The notes under the pieces: model-generated | The model's database searches: none | The model's input: only the letters and a program-made list of their open reading frames with translations | What the model was told of the DNA's origin: nothing | Made by a program: the position numbers and the translations under genes | In this document: positions 63,765 to 64,000 of the stretch, piece after piece | Layout: the number at the start of each line of letters is the position of its first letter | Position numbering within the stretch: position 1 is the stretch's first letter | DNA from: Malurus cyaneus samueli | Taxonomy: Eukaryota > Chordata > Aves > Passeriformes > Maluridae | NCBI GenBank assembly: GCA_009741485.1 | Contig: CM019236.1 | Span: 55,427,273 to 55,491,272, forward strand | Direction of reading: 5' to 3' | Length of the DNA stretch: 64,000 nt

Positions 63765-64000
63765 AAATGGAGAAAGAAGAATGGGAGGAGAATACTGGAG
63801 ACAATGGTGGGAGCATGTGGGCAACAATGAGGGATTGAATGCTAAGGAGAAAGGCAGGGAAGAATGAGGAGCAGAAATGGGAAGAAGTGGGTGAGAAAGA
63901 AGAAAGGAGGCAAGAAGGAGGTAGGAGGAATGAAAGAAGGCAGGGAAGAACAGTGTGGAGAAACAGTGTGAAAATAGGGTAATGGTGAGACAGTGGGGAG
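63765..64000. repeat. Purine-rich (GA-rich) block
   Basis: The plus strand is dominated by A and G to the window's right edge, with many GGAGAAAG, GAAGAAAGGAGG and AGGCAGGGAAGAA motifs that recur irregularly. It looks like a decayed GA-rich satellite or simple repeat and continues beyond the window. Confidence 0.7.

Larger units (their letters stand above)
54723..64000 (-). other. SNCAIP upstream intron (partial), repeat-rich
   Basis: The exon at 54722 begins with the last two bases of a split codon, so this stretch is intron at least up to the next upstream exon. I looked on the minus strand for the exon encoding the human-like TSLKTIPELCRRCD segment and for the start-codon exon, and did not find either. 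The stretch carries most of the window's CR1 copies, one tRNA-SINE and the terminal purine-rich block. Confidence 0.75.

Overview
The window is vertebrate nuclear DNA, most likely from a bird and probably a passerine (songbird). The organism call rests on three things: many decayed CR1 LINE fragments whose 3' ends carry the avian-type tail (ATTCTATG/ATTCTGTG-like), two short interspersed elements that join a tRNA-Ile-like head to a CR1-like tail (the architecture of TguSINE1 of zebra finch and relatives), and a split gene with GT-AG introns. It is AT-rich, mostly non-coding sequence. I see no bacterial, phage, operon or CRISPR feature.

The one gene I can identify with confidence is SNCAIP (synphilin-1, the alpha-synuclein-interacting protein) on the minus strand. 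Seven consecutive coding exons join in frame with GT donors and AG acceptors: 54722-53860, 52217-52038, 50483-50370, 44988-44863, 39792-39623, 33444-33352 and 30919-29794. Together they encode about 890 residues and correspond to human synphilin-1 from about residue 44 to the C terminus. The start codon and the first ~43 residues are not visible and should lie beyond the right edge. In protein order the exons give a serine/acidic N-terminal region, an ankyrin-repeat block spread over five exons, a coiled-coil segment, and a long disordered basic/serine-rich C-terminal region.

Layout. 1-29.8 kb is the 3' flank of SNCAIP. It is largely featureless, with one CpG-island-like block at about 7.15-7.5 kb, an unrecognised open segment behind a good splice acceptor at 10.5 kb, and CR1 remnants at 17.4-18.7, 22.6 and 29.1 kb. 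29.8-54.7 kb is the SNCAIP body; its introns contain a poly(C) run, a perfect 15-bp hairpin, a 15-base assembly gap, a decayed CR1 open-reading-frame-2 piece at 42.9-44.2 kb, another CR1 tail and one tRNA-SINE. 54.7-64 kb is the upstream intron; it holds several CR1 pieces (the longest at 61.2-62.1 kb), a second tRNA-SINE and a strongly purine-rich block at the right edge.

I found no convincing new biological system. The items most worth a second look are the CpG island far from any recognised gene start, the candidate exon at 10.5 kb, the ambiguous C terminus of SNCAIP (a strong donor-like site sits exactly where similarity to human ends), and the intronic hairpin. Similarity statements about families are from memory; no database search was run.
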